Of a stretch of DNA of 64,000 bases, positions 17,719 to 26,639 are shown one piece after another (the first letter of the stretch is position 1; every line of letters starts with the position of its first letter). This DNA is from Scytonema tolypothrichoides VB-61278 (GTDB lineage: Bacteria > Cyanobacteriota > Cyanobacteriia > Cyanobacteriales > Nostocaceae). Position numbers and translations under genes: made by a program. The DNA is taken from positions 367,039-431,038 of the forward strand of contig NZ_JXCA02000027.1 of NCBI RefSeq assembly GCF_000828085.3. Direction: 5' to 3'. The notes under the pieces are model-generated. The model saw nothing but the letters and a program-made list of their open reading frames with translations, was not told the DNA's origin and made no database searches.

Positions 17719-18246
17719 ATGAACAAAATAGCAATAGCAATCATTGGCAATGTTGTGAGTTTGGGATTGGTGTTTGGAATTGCTTCTAACAAAGCAATTG
17801 CACAAATGTCCCACGAACAGATGCAACCATCTCAAACAAAGCAAACAAGTCAGTTCCGTCGCATCGAACAACCCCTATGGGCAAAAGGTGTCGTGACTGC
17901 TGGCGGATTAGGATTGATCGGACTGGAGTTATGGTGGTTTTTGTTGAGTAAGCCAAAATCGCAAAAAGCACAATCAAAGCAGGGCGTTCAGGAGGTAACA
18001 ATTACTGTTGATGGTGGGTATGAACCAAGCCAAGTTGTAGTTAATGCTCTTCAAAGAGTGCGGCTCAACTTCTACCGCAAAGACCCCAGCAGTTGTCTTG
18101 AAGAAATCCGATTTCCTGATTTCCACATAGCCCAAGAGCTACCCTTGAACCAAGTTACTCCCATTGAGTTTACTCCCAACCAACCAGGAACCTACACCTT
18201 TACCTGCGGCATGAATATGTTTCGCGGTGTCTTGGAGGTTAGGTAG
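17719..18246 (+). CDS. Cupredoxin-domain membrane or periplasmic protein
   Basis: 175 aa. N-terminal signal or anchor (IAIIGNVVSLGLVFGIA), a second hydrophobic helix (VVTAGGLGLIGLELWWFLL) and a C-terminal cupredoxin-like beta domain (about 90-175). Potential copper ligands are in SSCLEEI, FPDFHIAQ and TFTCGMNMFRG, an arrangement close to the EfeO/cupredoxin_1 type with Cys and Met in the last loop. It probably binds copper outside the cytoplasm after export by CopA. Part of the same operon by spacing and direction. Confidence 0.8.
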   Translation: MNKIAIAIIGNVVSLGLVFGIASNKAIAQMSHEQMQPSQTKQTSQFRRIEQPLWAKGVVTAGGLGLIGLELWWFLLSKPKSQKAQSKQGVQEVTITVDGGYEPSQVVVNALQRVRLNFYRKDPSSCLEEIRFPDFHIAQELPLNQVTPIEFTPNQPGTYTFTCGMNMFRGVLEVR

Positions 18247-18340
18247 CGCGCAGAATAGGGGAATTTCCCCCACTCGCTGTTACCTAACCCCTTCGCGGTG
18301 AAAGCAGGCGAAAATAGTTAATTTTAGAGGATTTAGAATC

Positions 18341-18961
18341 ATGGGGTTTTACTCACAGGTTATTTTACCGCGCTTTTTAGATTGGAGCTTATCAGACCCA
18401 AATTTAGCCAAATACCGTCAGGAACTACTCGCAGATGTCCAAGGAGAAGTTCTAGAAATTGGTTTTGGAACTGGATTAAATCTCGCCTTCTATCCTCCAC
18501 ATATTCATAAAATTACCACTGTAGATGCAAATCCTGGTATGAATGCTTTTGCCAAAAAGCGTATTAGTAACTCAAATATAACAGTTGAGCAATTAATGCT
18601 ATCGAGTGAAAATTTACCAATATCAAATAATACTTTTGATAGCGTTGTCAGTACTTTTACATTATGCAGCATTGCCAATGTAGAGCAAGCACTTCAAGAA
18701 ATTTACCGCATCCTCAAACGAGGTGGTAGGTTTTTCTTTTTGGAACATGGGTTAAGCGATAAATCTAACATACAGCTTTGGCAACATCGGCTAACACCTA
18801 TTCAAAAAGTAATAGCGGATGGATGTCATCTCAATCGAAACATTCGGGAATTGGTAGAAGAGCAATTTGATGATATTGAACTTAAGCAATTTACACCTGA
18901 AAAAATGCCAGATATTACGGCTCATCTATATAAAGGAATCGCAACTAAGAGCGCAGCATGA
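18341..18961 (+). CDS. Class I SAM-dependent methyltransferase
   Basis: 206 aa, Methyltransf_11-type Rossmann fold: motif I VLEIGFGTGLNLAFY, acidic motif II TVDANPGM, motif III region NTFDSVVSTFTLCSI and post-motif GGRFFFLEHG. It resembles METTL7-like small-molecule methyltransferases. It lies between the cupredoxin and merR genes, so a role in metal or thiol metabolism is possible, but the substrate cannot be told. A methionine-initiated start follows about 95 bp of noncoding sequence. Confidence 0.82.
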   Translation: MGFYSQVILPRFLDWSLSDPNLAKYRQELLADVQGEVLEIGFGTGLNLAFYPPHIHKITTVDANPGMNAFAKKRISNSNITVEQLMLSSENLPISNNTFDSVVSTFTLCSIANVEQALQEIYRILKRGGRFFFLEHGLSDKSNIQLWQHRLTPIQKVIADGCHLNRNIRELVEEQFDDIELKQFTPEKMPDITAHLYKGIATKSAA

Positions 18962-19010
18962 ATGATACCGATAAAAAATGCCAATTACTTGACAAGCAAA
19001 AGTGAATAAT

Positions 19011-19050
19011 TTGACGTTTCGTCTGAACCCTTTAGTTAACTAGAGGGTTT
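19011..19050 (+). promoter_or_regulatory. MerR-type dyad upstream of the merR gene
   Basis: TTGACG (19011-19016) and the nearly perfect 24-bp dyad AACCCTTTAGTTAACT plus AGAGGGTT (19026-19049). It probably serves autoregulation. Its closeness to the ATG at 19051 argues that translation begins further on, at 19099. Confidence 0.6.
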
Positions 19051-19098
19051 ATGACAAATAAAGCTAATATAAGAGGTTTAGCGAGGGAACTGTTAAAT

Positions 19099-19575
19099 AT
19101 GTTACTCAAAGAACAGGGAAAACAAATTGGTGTTGTTGCTAAAGAAAGTGGTGTGCCGATTAAAACAATTCGTTACTACGAAGAACTGGGCTTGCTCAAG
19201 GCTTCGGATCGAACTGAGGGTGGATTTCGATTATTCAACTCAAATGTTTTTACCCGCCTAAGCTTTATCAAGCGTGCCCAGAGCCTTGGATTAAGCTTGT
19301 TAGAGATTAAAGAGTTGCTAGATGTGCATGACCAAGGGGATTTACCCTGCGACCACATCAAAGCAAAACTGAATGATAAAGTTACAGCAATCGAATACCA
19401 AATTGAACAGCTACAGGTCTTGAAGTTAGAGTTAGAAGGACTACTTTCAGGCTGGCAAGCTGTTTCTGAAATACCTGAAAGTACTATCTGTCCAATTATT
19501 GAACAAGCGATCACTGACACACATAGTGATGAAAAATCTAGCTTAGACTTAACCTTTTTGAGACACGAAAACTAA
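19099..19575 (+). CDS. MerR-family regulator, CueR-like
   Basis: 158 aa from ATG 19099 (MLLKEQGKQIGVVAKESGV); an in-frame ATG at 19051 abuts the dyad and gives an atypical N-terminal extension. Winged HTH IGVVAKESGVPIKTIRYYEE, then the dimerisation helix (about 85-120) and the metal loop ending CPIIEQ, with an upstream Cys in DLPCDHIK. The CPIIE end is like CueR. It should activate the promoters at 15001 and 19658 by untwisting long spacers when Cu(I) binds. It is located in the middle of its likely regulon. Confidence 0.85.
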   Translation: MLLKEQGKQIGVVAKESGVPIKTIRYYEELGLLKASDRTEGGFRLFNSNVFTRLSFIKRAQSLGLSLLEIKELLDVHDQGDLPCDHIKAKLNDKVTAIEYQIEQLQVLKLELEGLLSGWQAVSEIPESTICPIIEQAITDTHSDEKSSLDLTFLRHEN

Positions 19576-19657
19576 CTTTTTGTCCTCTGAGTATCTTTAC
19601 TGACTGTCTATGGCGCGAACGGTGAGACCAAACATTCAAAATTTTTTTACATCCCCC

Positions 19658-19690
19658 TTGACTCTCCAGTTAAATAGAGGATTTAAGGTG
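19658..19690 (+). promoter_or_regulatory. Second CueR-type promoter
   Basis: TTGACTCTCCAGT at 19658-19670 is identical to the first half of the promoter at 15001, followed by AAATAGAGGATTTAAGGT. The dyad is weaker than the first. It lies about 80 bp upstream of the second HMA gene. Confidence 0.6.
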
Positions 19691-19767
19691 ATTTTAGATG
19701 AGGTGGAGTTATTCAATCACACATCTAACTCCACGATAAATTATCTCAAAAAAGGTTATTTACAGCT

Positions 19768-20016
19768 ATGACACTACAACTTAAAGTCCCTAAACTGGTT
19801 TGCTCTGCTTGCGCCAAAACTATCACTGAGGCAATTAAAAAGGTTGATGCTAACGCTATTGTTCAAGCTGACCCAAAAACGAAATTAATTAACGTAGAAA
19901 CTCAAGCATCCAGAACAGCGATTGAGACAGCGATAGCTAGCCCCTAAGGGGGCGCTGCGCAAACGCTGCTGCGCGGGGCGCAGATCGCGTCGGTAGGCTA
20001 TCCATCAGCCGCTTAA
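19768..20016 (+). pseudogene. Second HMA copper chaperone, truncated by a 51-bp repeat insertion
   Basis: ATG 19768 opens a close paralogue of the chaperone at 15064: MTLQLKVPKLVCSACAKT, keeping the CSAC pair but with KLV for NMA before it. After AIETAIAS the frame meets TAA at 19945, inside a GC-rich 51-bp insertion (19935-19985). Removing the insertion restores TAIASVGYPSAA and a stop at 20014-20016, the normal chaperone end. The truncated 59-aa product keeps the metal loop but lacks the last strand. Whether it still folds is unknown. Confidence 0.75.
19935..19985. repeat. 51-bp GC-rich palindromic insertion
   Basis: The segment starting AGCTAGCCCCTAAGGGGGCG and ending GGGGCGCAGAT interrupts the HMA gene at a GCGAT(C)GC HIP1-like site. 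It has GC-rich inverted parts (GCCCCTAAGGGGGC) of the kind dispersed in this window. Length is a multiple of three, but it brings an in-frame TAA. Confidence 0.7.
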
Positions 20017-20108
20017 TTTGTAATTGATTATATTACCATCAGCTATTACTTTGTACTCTGCTGATAGCTGATCTACAGAAATTTGCACTATCTTCCAGGT
20101 AATGTTTC

Positions 20109-20990
20109 ATGAAAATATTGATGACTGCGCTCGCGACCACTGCAACTCTATTATTTGCACAAAGTTGCTCGACATCACCTAATGCTCAAGAATCATCAAC
20201 GGCAGTTTTAGCTCAACAACACAACGATCAGCATTCAACACAAGCAGAAAATCACACAGGACATTCAATGAATGATTCAAGTGACACAAAAACAAATGCA
20301 GCAATTCAAGCAAAACTTACAGTTCCAGAAACGGTCGCAGTTAATGATCCTGTCCCATTAATAATTAACGTTCAAGATGCAACAGGGAAACCAATCGACA
20401 AGTTTGATGTTTCCCACGAAAAACTCATGCATTTAATCGTCGTCAGTGATGATCTTCGGTTTTTCGATCATCTGCATCCACGTTATGAAGGCAACGGGCG
20501 TTTTACCGTCGAGGCTCAATTACCCCAATCTGGAGGGTATACACTCTTTAGTGATTACAAACCTAGTGGACAGACTCAGCAAGTCTCGACACTCAAAACC
20601 CAAGTTCCAGGTAACAGTTCATCTTCCCCGGATGTAAACTTCAAGCGTAGTCAAACATTTACCAACACCAAGGTCAATTTAGAGCTGTCTACCGAAACAG
20701 TGAAAGCAGGTGAGGAAGTTGCTGTAACGTTCAATCTCAAAGGCGCTAATAATCAACCTGTCACCGATTTACAGCCTTACATGGGTGAACGGGGACACTT
20801 GGTAATTCTGCGTCAATCCGCCTCACTCACCTCAGCTGATTATATCCATGCTCATGCAGTAAAAGATACAACTCCCGGACGGGTTCAGTTTATGACCAGC
20901 TTTCCCAAAGCAGGACTATATAAGCTTTGGGGACAGTTCAATCGCAATGGTAAAATTGTCACAGCTGATTTTTGGGTAAAGGCGAACTAA
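20109..20990 (+). CDS. Secreted His-rich lipoprotein of the copper island
   Basis: 293 aa with an N-terminal signal (MKILMTALATTATLLFAQSC) whose AQSC is a plausible lipobox, then a His/Met-rich low-complexity stretch (about 35-60: QQHNDQHST, HTGHSMND) and two beta-rich domains (about 70-170 and 185-293), with FFDHLHPRYEG and YIHAHAVKD as possible metal ligands. Likely an extracytoplasmic metal-binding protein. It lies between the broken chaperone gene and the RND pump genes and probably belongs to the same metal response. No precise family name recognised. Confidence 0.7.
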   Translation: MKILMTALATTATLLFAQSCSTSPNAQESSTAVLAQQHNDQHSTQAENHTGHSMNDSSDTKTNAAIQAKLTVPETVAVNDPVPLIINVQDATGKPIDKFDVSHEKLMHLIVVSDDLRFFDHLHPRYEGNGRFTVEAQLPQSGGYTLFSDYKPSGQTQQVSTLKTQVPGNSSSSPDVNFKRSQTFTNTKVNLELSTETVKAGEEVAVTFNLKGANNQPVTDLQPYMGERGHLVILRQSASLTSADYIHAHAVKDTTPGRVQFMTSFPKAGLYKLWGQFNRNGKIVTADFWVKAN

Positions 20991-21064
20991 CAAAGAACTG
21001 GTACTACAGTTCTGATGCATTCTGATTTCTCTAGGTTTTACATCGCTTGAATTGTTGGTGAGTT

Positions 21065-22459
21065 ATGGAATCTTCTGAATCTCGACCTTCAAATAGTAAC
21101 CGTCAGTTCGCGCCAAAGTTACCACTGAGCTTCTGGGCAATGTTAGCCTTGCTGCTAGTTAGTGGCGGTGTTGGATTTTGGTGGTTTTTGGCTCCGGGTA
21201 AGGAATCACCTCCAACGGCAGCTAGCCAACCCCCGGCAACAAAGGTACAAGTTGCGACGGTGCAAACTGCCACTATAGAAGAAAGTGCAGAGTTTATTGC
21301 AAGTCTTCAGTCTCGTCGTTCTGTCACTCTGCGACCGAGAATTCAGGGTCAAGTCTCTCAGATATTTGTTCGAGCAGGAGAGCGGGTTAAAAAAGGTACT
21401 CCGATTTTGAAGGTTGATGCAAAACAGCAACAAGCTTCTGTTGACAGTAGAATTGCAGCTTATGAGTCCACTCAAGCTGATTTAGAAACAGCCCAAGCAG
21501 AAGCTAAAAGCGCCCAAGCCGAAGCTAAAAATGCAACAGCGACACTAAAAGCGTTACAAGCTCGTCGAGTTTCTGAACAGTCTGACTTAAAACTCAATCA
21601 GCGGGAGTATGAGCGGTTCAGCCAGCTATATCAAGAAGGAGCCACCAGTTTGCAAATCTTGGAGCAAAGGCAGAACAGCTTAGAAGCAGCAAAAGCCAAG
21701 CTTGCTCAGACGGATGCTGACATTGCAGCCCAAGAAGCCATGATTACTAGAGCAGAGGCAGCGATCGCTAAGGCAAAGGCAACAATTGTTAAGAACCAGA
21801 GGTTAGTCAACCAAGCTCGGGCAAATGTCAATGAGCAAGCAGCAGAACTTCTGTTTTATACAATTTCTGCGCCGTTTGCAGGTATTGTAGGTGATATTCC
21901 CGTTAAGGTGGGCGATTTTGTCGATACCTCTACCCAGTTAATCACCGTTTCTGAAAACGGTTCATTAGAGGTTAACATTTCGGTTCCAGCAGAACAGGTC
22001 GCTCAATTGCGATTAGGAAGTTTAGTAGAGTTGGTAGATGGTTCTGGGCAAAAGGTCGGTACCAGTCGGGTATTTTTCATTGCACCCAATACGGCAAATC
22101 AGACACAATCGGTACTCGTCAAAGCGCTGTTGGATAATTCTCAAGCTAGAGTGCGAACCGACCAATTTGTTCGAGCGCGGGTGATTTTGGATCGGCGTCC
22201 TGGAGTCCGCATTCCCACAACCGCTGTAACTCGTTTAGCCAAAGAGACGTTTGTGTTTGTAGTTGACGAATCGCGCTCATCGCAGTCTGCTCAACCTCAG
22301 TTCGTGGCTCGGCAAAAACCTGTTGAGTTAGGCAATATTGAAGGCAATCAATACCAGGTTCTGAAAGGATTACAGCCCGGAGAACGAATCATCATCTCTA
22401 GTTTGCTGGGTTTAAGGGATGGTGCGCCGATTGTTCCCGAATCTGAGAAAAATAATTGA
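21065..22459 (+). CDS. RND efflux periplasmic adaptor (HlyD/AcrA type)
   Basis: 464 aa. One N-terminal anchor (FWAMLALLLVSGGVGFWWFL), lipoyl halves (SLQSRRSVTLRPRIQGQVSQ and YTISAPFAGIVGDIPVK), a long alpha-hairpin (about 120-260, Ala/Gln/Glu rich), beta-barrel and membrane-proximal domains. It bridges the inner-membrane pump encoded next and an outer-membrane factor; no TolC-like gene is in the window. Located 74 bp after the lipoprotein gene and 133 bp before the pump. Confidence 0.88.
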   Translation: MESSESRPSNSNRQFAPKLPLSFWAMLALLLVSGGVGFWWFLAPGKESPPTAASQPPATKVQVATVQTATIEESAEFIASLQSRRSVTLRPRIQGQVSQIFVRAGERVKKGTPILKVDAKQQQASVDSRIAAYESTQADLETAQAEAKSAQAEAKNATATLKALQARRVSEQSDLKLNQREYERFSQLYQEGATSLQILEQRQNSLEAAKAKLAQTDADIAAQEAMITRAEAAIAKAKATIVKNQRLVNQARANVNEQAAELLFYTISAPFAGIVGDIPVKVGDFVDTSTQLITVSENGSLEVNISVPAEQVAQLRLGSLVELVDGSGQKVGTSRVFFIAPNTANQTQSVLVKALLDNSQARVRTDQFVRARVILDRRPGVRIPTTAVTRLAKETFVFVVDESRSSQSAQPQFVARQKPVELGNIEGNQYQVLKGLQPGERIIISSLLGLRDGAPIVPESEKNN

Positions 22460-22592
22460 TTAGCCAAAAGCATATTTTTGCAGCAAAAGCAAGTCATCAT
22501 TGTTTATTTTTTCATTGACCGATAGTTCTTTGATGGTACAAGCCTCCACATTTATCCCTGGAATTCATCCAAAATCTAAAATCGATTGACCT

Positions 22593-25500
22593 ATGTTCGC
22601 AGATTTCTTCATCAAGCGACCCGTCTTTGCGATCGTCTGCTCCCTGATAGTCTTGGTATTGGGACTAATTAGCATTCCAACGCTACCTGTAGAGCAGTAT
22701 CCAGACATTAGCCCCGTTCAAATTAGCGTCACAGCTAACTATGTTGGAGCCAGTGCCCAAATCGTCGAAGAAACCGTGACATCGGTTTTAGAGCGACAGA
22801 TTAATGGGGTCGAAGGCATGAGATATATGAATTCGACCAGCAGCAATGACGGTAATAGCACAATTATCATCACTTTTGAGCAGGGCTATGACATTAATGT
22901 TGCAGCCTCTGATGTACAAAATCGTGTCTTGTTGGCACAACCCAAACTACCAGAAGTGGTACAAAAGACAGGAGTCGCAGTTACAAAACAATCAAGCGGG
23001 ATTGTTTTAGCGATGGCGCTATACAGCTCGGATGATCGCTACGATGATACGTTTATTAGTAACTATGCAGATTTGTATGTGTTAGACTCGCTCAGACGTA
23101 TCAATGGCGTGGGAAATGTCCTATCCTTTGGAGAACGTCGCTATGCCATGCGAATTTGGCTCGATCCCAATCGCCTTGCTGGACGCAATTTGACGGCTCA
23201 GGATGTGGTGAATGCCCTCAATCAACAAAATTTACAGTTAGGCATCGGTGCGATCGGACAACCACCCGCCCCCGATGGGCAAAAGTTTCAGATCGATCTG
23301 CAAGCCGTTGGACGACTGCGAGAAGCCAACGAGTTTGAGAATATTATCCTCAAGGCAGGAAATGACGGGACGCTGGTCAAACTGAAAGACGTTGGGCGGG
23401 CAGAACTGGGGGCAGAAAACTACAGCACATTTGCTCGCTATAACGGTCACATTTCTGTAGGGTATCAGATCATCCAAATTCCCGGCAGTAACGCCCTAGA
23501 AATTGCTAAGGCGGCTAAGGCAGAGATGGCACGATTGGCAAAAAATTTTCCACCAGGGTTAACCTATGAAATCCCCTATGATTCCTCTCGATTTGTTGAA
23601 GCATCTTTCTGGGAAGTGGTCAAAACGCTGATTGAATCGATTTTACTTGTTGTGGGAGTAATTTTCATTTTCTTGCAAGATTGGCGGACTACCATTGTTC
23701 CAGCGATCGTGATTCCGGTTTCTTTGATAGGCACTTTTGCATTTGTCAAAGTGTTCAATTTTTCACTTAATAGTTTGACTTTATTTGGTTTAACCCTGGC
23801 AACCGGAATGGTTGTTGATGATGCAATCATTATTGTTGAAGATGTAGTTCGTTTGCTTGAGGAAAAAAGTATCAGTCCGCGTCAGGCTGCTTCTGAGGCG
23901 ATGCATGAACTGTTTGGAGCCGTAATTGCCACCTCGCTAGTTCTCATGGCGGTCTTCGTTCCAGTTGCTTTCTTTCCAGGAACAACAGGACAACTCTACA
24001 AACAATTTGCACTAACGATCGCATTTTCGACTACGCTTTCCACCTTTAATGCCATTACATTTACTCCTGCAGTGTCCGCCATACTGTTACGTCGAGGACA
24101 ACAACCACGCGGCTGGCTTGGCTGGTTTTTTGCAAGGGTAAATGGCCTTCTCGACTGGATGCGCAGAGGCTATCAACGGATTCTCGGTACTGTAACTCGC
24201 TTTAAGATGGTTGTATTGCTGTTATTTACTGTATCTTTAATACTTACAGGCTGGTTGTATCTGCGTGTTCCTCAAGCATTTCTGCCAGAGGAAGACCAAG
24301 GCTATTTTGTCAACCTGATTCAGGGACCGGATGGCGTTTCGTTAAATTACACTCGCTCAGTCGTCATGAAAGCCGAAAAAGAATTACTCAACGTCCCTGA
24401 GATTGAGGGTGTGTTTGCAATGGGTGGTGTTGGTTTTAGCGGAAACACTCCCAATCGCGGATTGATTATGACTCCTCTCAAATCGTGGTCAGAGCGGCAA
24501 AAGCCAGAACAATCGGTATCAGCTATTCTCAATCGGGTACGCCCACCACTGATGGGAATTCCAGAAGCACCTGTTCTAGCCGTCAATCCTCCAACTATCC
24601 AGAGTCTCGGCAGTGTAGGTGGTTTTGTGTTTCAACTCCAAGACCGAGGCGACCAAAGCAATCGAGACATGAATGCACTGGATCAAGTCAAGAACAAGCT
24701 AATTAGCCGCGCCAATCAGACTCCAGGATTGCAAGGAGTCTTTAGTACCTATACTGCCAACGCGCCCCAGTTGATGATTGAAGTAGATCGAAGCAAAGCA
24801 GAAGCTTTACAGATTCCGATTGATGAAATTTTCAGCACCCTACAAACTTTCATCGGTTCACGCTATGTAAATGATTTTAACGAATTTGGGCGAACATACC
24901 GCGTTTATGTTCAAGCAGACTCACAATTTCGCTCTAACCCAAAAGACGTTGGTCGCTTATATGTGCGCTCAAGACTTGGCAATATGATACCCCTCAGTAA
25001 TGTTGTAACAATGAAATCAACGACTGGAGCACAAACAATTAATCACTACAACCTTTACCGCTCCATTGAGATCAACGGAGCAGCTGCTCCTGGGTTTAGT
25101 TCTGGGCAAGCAATTGCGGCTATGGAAAAGCTAGCGGCTGAGATTTTACCCGCAAATTTCGGTTTTGAATGGTCGGGTATTTCCTTAGAAGAAGTGGAAT
25201 CTGGCGGTCAAGCTCCAATTATTTTCAGTTTGGGTGTCTTTTTTGTCTTCCTTGTGCTGGCAGCGCAATATAATAATTTTGTCGATCCTTTAATAATTAT
25301 GCTAGCGGTTCCCTTAGCGGTTTTGGGAGCTTTATCGGCTCAATCTCTGCGGGGTTTGTACAACGATGTTTACTGTCAAGTTGGTTTAGTCATGTTGATT
25401 GGATTAGCCAGCAAAAATTCGATTTTAATTGTAGAATTCGCTAACCAGCTACGAGAGCAGGGACTTTCAATTACTAAGGCAGTGGTGCAAGCTGCACAGG

Positions 25501-25724
25501 CACGATTGCGTCCTATCCTCATGACAACGGTTTCGACTTTGATCGGGAGCTATCCGCTGCTTGTTGCGACAGGAGCTGGATCTGCCAGCCGACTGTCATT
25601 GGGGACGGCGGTTTTTGGCGGGATGTTCGTTTCTACGTTCTTGAGTTTATTTGTAGTGCCAATACTCTACATCATTATTCTTAAGATTCGTCAACAACTG
25701 GGGCGATCGTCACTCAGTTTCTAG
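22593..25724 (+). CDS. RND efflux pump, hydrophobe/amphiphile (AcrB-like) family
   Basis: 1043-aa inner-membrane proton/drug antiporter. Opens MFADFFIKRPVFAIVCSLI as AcrB-type pumps do; the fourth helix has the paired acids of the proton relay in GMVVDDAIIIVEDV; the last helices end FVVPILYII. Sequence is closer to HAE1 (organic substrate) than to CusA metal pumps, despite the copper genes around it, and CusA-type Met relay residues are not evident. It forms an operon with the adaptor. Its stop overlaps the convergent gene's 3' end by 15 bp. Confidence 0.92.
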   Translation: MFADFFIKRPVFAIVCSLIVLVLGLISIPTLPVEQYPDISPVQISVTANYVGASAQIVEETVTSVLERQINGVEGMRYMNSTSSNDGNSTIIITFEQGYDINVAASDVQNRVLLAQPKLPEVVQKTGVAVTKQSSGIVLAMALYSSDDRYDDTFISNYADLYVLDSLRRINGVGNVLSFGERRYAMRIWLDPNRLAGRNLTAQDVVNALNQQNLQLGIGAIGQPPAPDGQKFQIDLQAVGRLREANEFENIILKAGNDGTLVKLKDVGRAELGAENYSTFARYNGHISVGYQIIQIPGSNALEIAKAAKAEMARLAKNFPPGLTYEIPYDSSRFVEASFWEVVKTLIESILLVVGVIFIFLQDWRTTIVPAIVIPVSLIGTFAFVKVFNFSLNSLTLFGLTLATGMVVDDAIIIVEDVVRLLEEKSISPRQAASEAMHELFGAVIATSLVLMAVFVPVAFFPGTTGQLYKQFALTIAFSTTLSTFNAITFTPAVSAILLRRGQQPRGWLGWFFARVNGLLDWMRRGYQRILGTVTRFKMVVLLLFTVSLILTGWLYLRVPQAFLPEEDQGYFVNLIQGPDGVSLNYTRSVVMKAEKELLNVPEIEGVFAMGGVGFSGNTPNRGLIMTPLKSWSERQKPEQSVSAILNRVRPPLMGIPEAPVLAVNPPTIQSLGSVGGFVFQLQDRGDQSNRDMNALDQVKNKLISRANQTPGLQGVFSTYTANAPQLMIEVDRSKAEALQIPIDEIFSTLQTFIGSRYVNDFNEFGRTYRVYVQADSQFRSNPKDVGRLYVRSRLGNMIPLSNVVTMKSTTGAQTINHYNLYRSIEINGAAAPGFSSGQAIAAMEKLAAEILPANFGFEWSGISLEEVESGGQAPIIFSLGVFFVFLVLAAQYNNFVDPLIIMLAVPLAVLGALSAQSLRGLYNDVYCQVGLVMLIGLASKNSILIVEFANQLREQGLSITKAVVQAAQARLRPILMTTVSTLIGSYPLLVATGAGSASRLSLGTAVFGGMFVSTFLSLFVVPILYIIILKIRQQLGRSSLSF

Positions 25725-26621
25725 GTCTTTCGTTTCACAGGACAGTTCTGCTTGTGGTGGTATACTATGCATGCGTAGTGCATGAACACAATTGCGAATC
25801 TCTTGCATGGTCGTGACTCCTAGGCTTTGGGCTTGTGCCAAAAACTTGTGTGCTTGACTCGGGTCAATAGACCAGAGTTTTAACGCGCTTTGCAACTGAA
25901 TATTGATAGCAATCAATGTATGTCCCAGTGCATCATAGCTTTCATATGCAACGCGCTGGCGTGCTTGGAGTGCAGTGAGTTCCTCCTGTTGTTGGGTATA
26001 CTGTCGCCATCTTTGTTGCTCATGCCCTAGTTGCTGTTGCATCTGTTGCACCATTACTATGTACTGGATCAACTGCATCAGTAGTAACAGTACAATTGCA
26101 AACCAAAAAACATCACTCCACTGGCTCAAGAAATTTTGTAGTGACTGATTAAACAACACAGTTGTGTCAGTGCTACCAAGCTGTTGCACTCTTGTGAGTA
26201 ACATAATTGCCAAAACACATCCTGCCAATGTCCAACGCCCGGGCAATGCTAACAAAAACCAACTGCGAATCACGACGATTAGCAACAGAACTGGCAACAG
26301 CCACAACTGTCCACTTAAAGCCAGCCATGCCAAAACTAAACTAAACTGTATGCCAATGTACAGCATTTTGGCGGCAAATCTACCACTGGGTAATATGCCA
26401 CCGATCAATGCAAATACAGCTAGCATGACCAGTTCGAGTGCCTTGGGGAGCCATAATTGGGGCAATAACAGAGGCTCTAGGGAGATAGCCGCGATCGCGC
26501 TTTGCGCCGTCAGAGGAGTAGCGTCTGCGAAGGAGAAGGCGATCGCAATCAACAGCAACCCCCATTCCAAATAAAGCAAAAAGCGAACGGGACGGGATTG
26601 AGTTTTTAGCCAGTGATTCAT
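25710..26621 (-). CDS. Degenerate NarL-type membrane histidine kinase lacking phospho-His and ATPase domain
   Basis: 303 aa from ATG 26621 (MNHWLKTQSRPVR). About six membrane helices (20-190), a coiled coil (about 195-225), then a HisKA_3-like segment ending NCVHALRMHS. Active relatives read RDLHDSLGQTL, as the kinase at 37196 does; here the matching segment is YESYDALGHTL, with Tyr for the phosphoacceptor His, and the protein ends about 60 residues later without a HATPase domain. It may be a pseudokinase, a dominant partner or a decaying gene. Residues ATPLTAQSAIAA near the N-terminus are encoded by a GC-rich dispersed repeat inserted in frame (about 26490-26550). Confidence 0.7.
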   Translation of the reverse strand: MNHWLKTQSRPVRFLLYLEWGLLLIAIAFSFADATPLTAQSAIAAISLEPLLLPQLWLPKALELVMLAVFALIGGILPSGRFAAKMLYIGIQFSLVLAWLALSGQLWLLPVLLLIVVIRSWFLLALPGRWTLAGCVLAIMLLTRVQQLGSTDTTVLFNQSLQNFLSQWSDVFWFAIVLLLLMQLIQYIVMVQQMQQQLGHEQQRWRQYTQQQEELTALQARQRVAYESYDALGHTLIAINIQLQSALKLWSIDPSQAHKFLAQAQSLGVTTMQEIRNCVHALRMHSIPPQAELSCETKDLETE

Positions 26622-26639
26622 AGCAACAGCATAAGGGAA

